Assembly (NCBI RefSeq): GCF_016583565.1
Contig: NZ_NRRF01000034.1
Coordinates: 1-53,472 of the forward strand
Direction: 5' to 3'
Length of the DNA: 53,472 nt
DNA from: Thiocystis violacea
GTDB taxonomy: Bacteria > Pseudomonadota > Gammaproteobacteria > Chromatiales > Chromatiaceae
Made by a program: the position numbers and the translations under genes. Under the pieces are notes generated by a model, which was not told the DNA's origin, searched no databases, and saw nothing but the letters and a program-made list of their open reading frames with translations. Positions 53,192 through 53,472 of this stretch are shown piece by piece. Position 1 is the first letter of the stretch. Every line of letters begins with the position of its first letter.

Positions 53192-53472
53192 GTTGCGGCC
53201 CACCGGGTGAAAGTCCCGAGCCGGTAAGGATTGGCCATCCACCGGAACCGAGTGTGGCGTGGTTCGGGAGTGATCCCGGCTGCGAAGCGAACACAGGGGG
53301 CGTGTAGGCTGTGTGATAGAGCCCCGAAACTGATGCCAGCGGAGCCGACGCATTCCAATCACCGGAAGGCAACAGTCTCGGCATTGTACTGGCCTGATGC
53401 CGAGACTCCGCCGGGGTCTGAGAGCAGGGCATGCACGCACGGGTCGCCCAGGAACCTGGGAGGGCTCAGTCG
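53192..53472 (+). mobile_element. 5' part of a group II intron (runs off the right edge)
   Basis: From about GTTGCGG (close to the GTGYG intron start) the sequence shows the domain I wording of bacterial group II introns: CACCGGGTGAAAGTCCCGAG, GGGAGTGATCCCGGCTGCGAAGC, a CAGTCTCGGCATTG...ATGCCGAGACT long stem, and CAGGAACCTGGGAGGGCTC at the end. These are familiar from the structured RNA ahead of intron-encoded reverse transcriptase/maturase genes, which would follow outside the window. The open frames here are shadows of structured RNA. Confidence 0.7.

Noticed and set aside
53116..53440. Open frames of 80-137 codons at the right edge
   Set aside because: They run across group II intron-like structured RNA sequence and show no protein family.

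Overview
The window looks like a chromosomal segment of a GC-rich gammaproteobacterium, most likely a purple sulfur bacterium (Chromatiaceae) or close relative. This is inferred from the prokaryotic-type sulfate adenylyltransferase (Sat), the gammaproteobacterial order rpsU-yqeY-dnaG-rpoD next to tsaD, a tRNA(CAT) beyond rpoD, and a nikKMLQO-type nickel transporter. No photosynthesis or dsr/apr genes lie in the window, so the assignment rests on style and neighbourhood only.

Layout. 1-400: 3' part of a coiled-coil/HTH gene at the 3' side of a tRNA(CAT) gene, a plausible island edge. 0.5-6.4 kb: the macromolecular-synthesis operon (rpsU, yqeY, dnaG, rpoD; minus strand) with tsaD divergent. 6.4-16 kb: an orphan PAS histidine kinase, plsY/folB, a DUF2452 protein, a MidA-like methyltransferase, a BASS transporter, O-acetylhomoserine sulfhydrylase, a pentapeptide-repeat protein and sat. 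16.7-25 kb: small proteins, two cell-wall enzymes (SLT transglycosylase, DUF882/M15-like), an RNase II-family exonuclease, ygfZ, and lysS-prfB with the classic +1 frameshift. 25-37.8 kb is dominated by stress and signalling: two two-component systems, YfdX divergent from a periplasmic alpha-carbonic anhydrase, mobA, a small heat-shock protein behind a ROSE-like RNA thermometer, a secreted esterase, a VPLPA-CTERM protein, a DegP/DegQ protease, and small secreted proteins leading into a PhoPQ-like pair. 37.8-41.5 kb: nikKMLQO with a NikR-type palindrome in its promoter. 41.6-46.9 kb: a secreted GlcG/HbpS protein with a 59-codon partner, ispG, a Nudix hydrolase, mazG and small proteins. 47.2-49.8 kb: modE, modA, modB, each control region with a ModE box, but no modC. 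49.8-53 kb: a flavin reductase-like protein, pyruvate kinase and an alpha/beta hydrolase. The last 280 bases look like the 5' end of a group II intron that leaves the window.

How it fits together. Nickel and molybdate uptake under NikR- and ModE-like sites suggests supply of cofactor metals for hydrogenase, nitrogenase or molybdoenzymes coded elsewhere. MobA (guanylylation of molybdenum cofactor) fits the same theme. The 25-37 kb region reads as envelope, acid and heat stress response. A recurring oddity is short (11-18 bp unit) tandem duplications in gene leaders or intergenic DNA at several separate places, together with REP-like palindromes after ispG.
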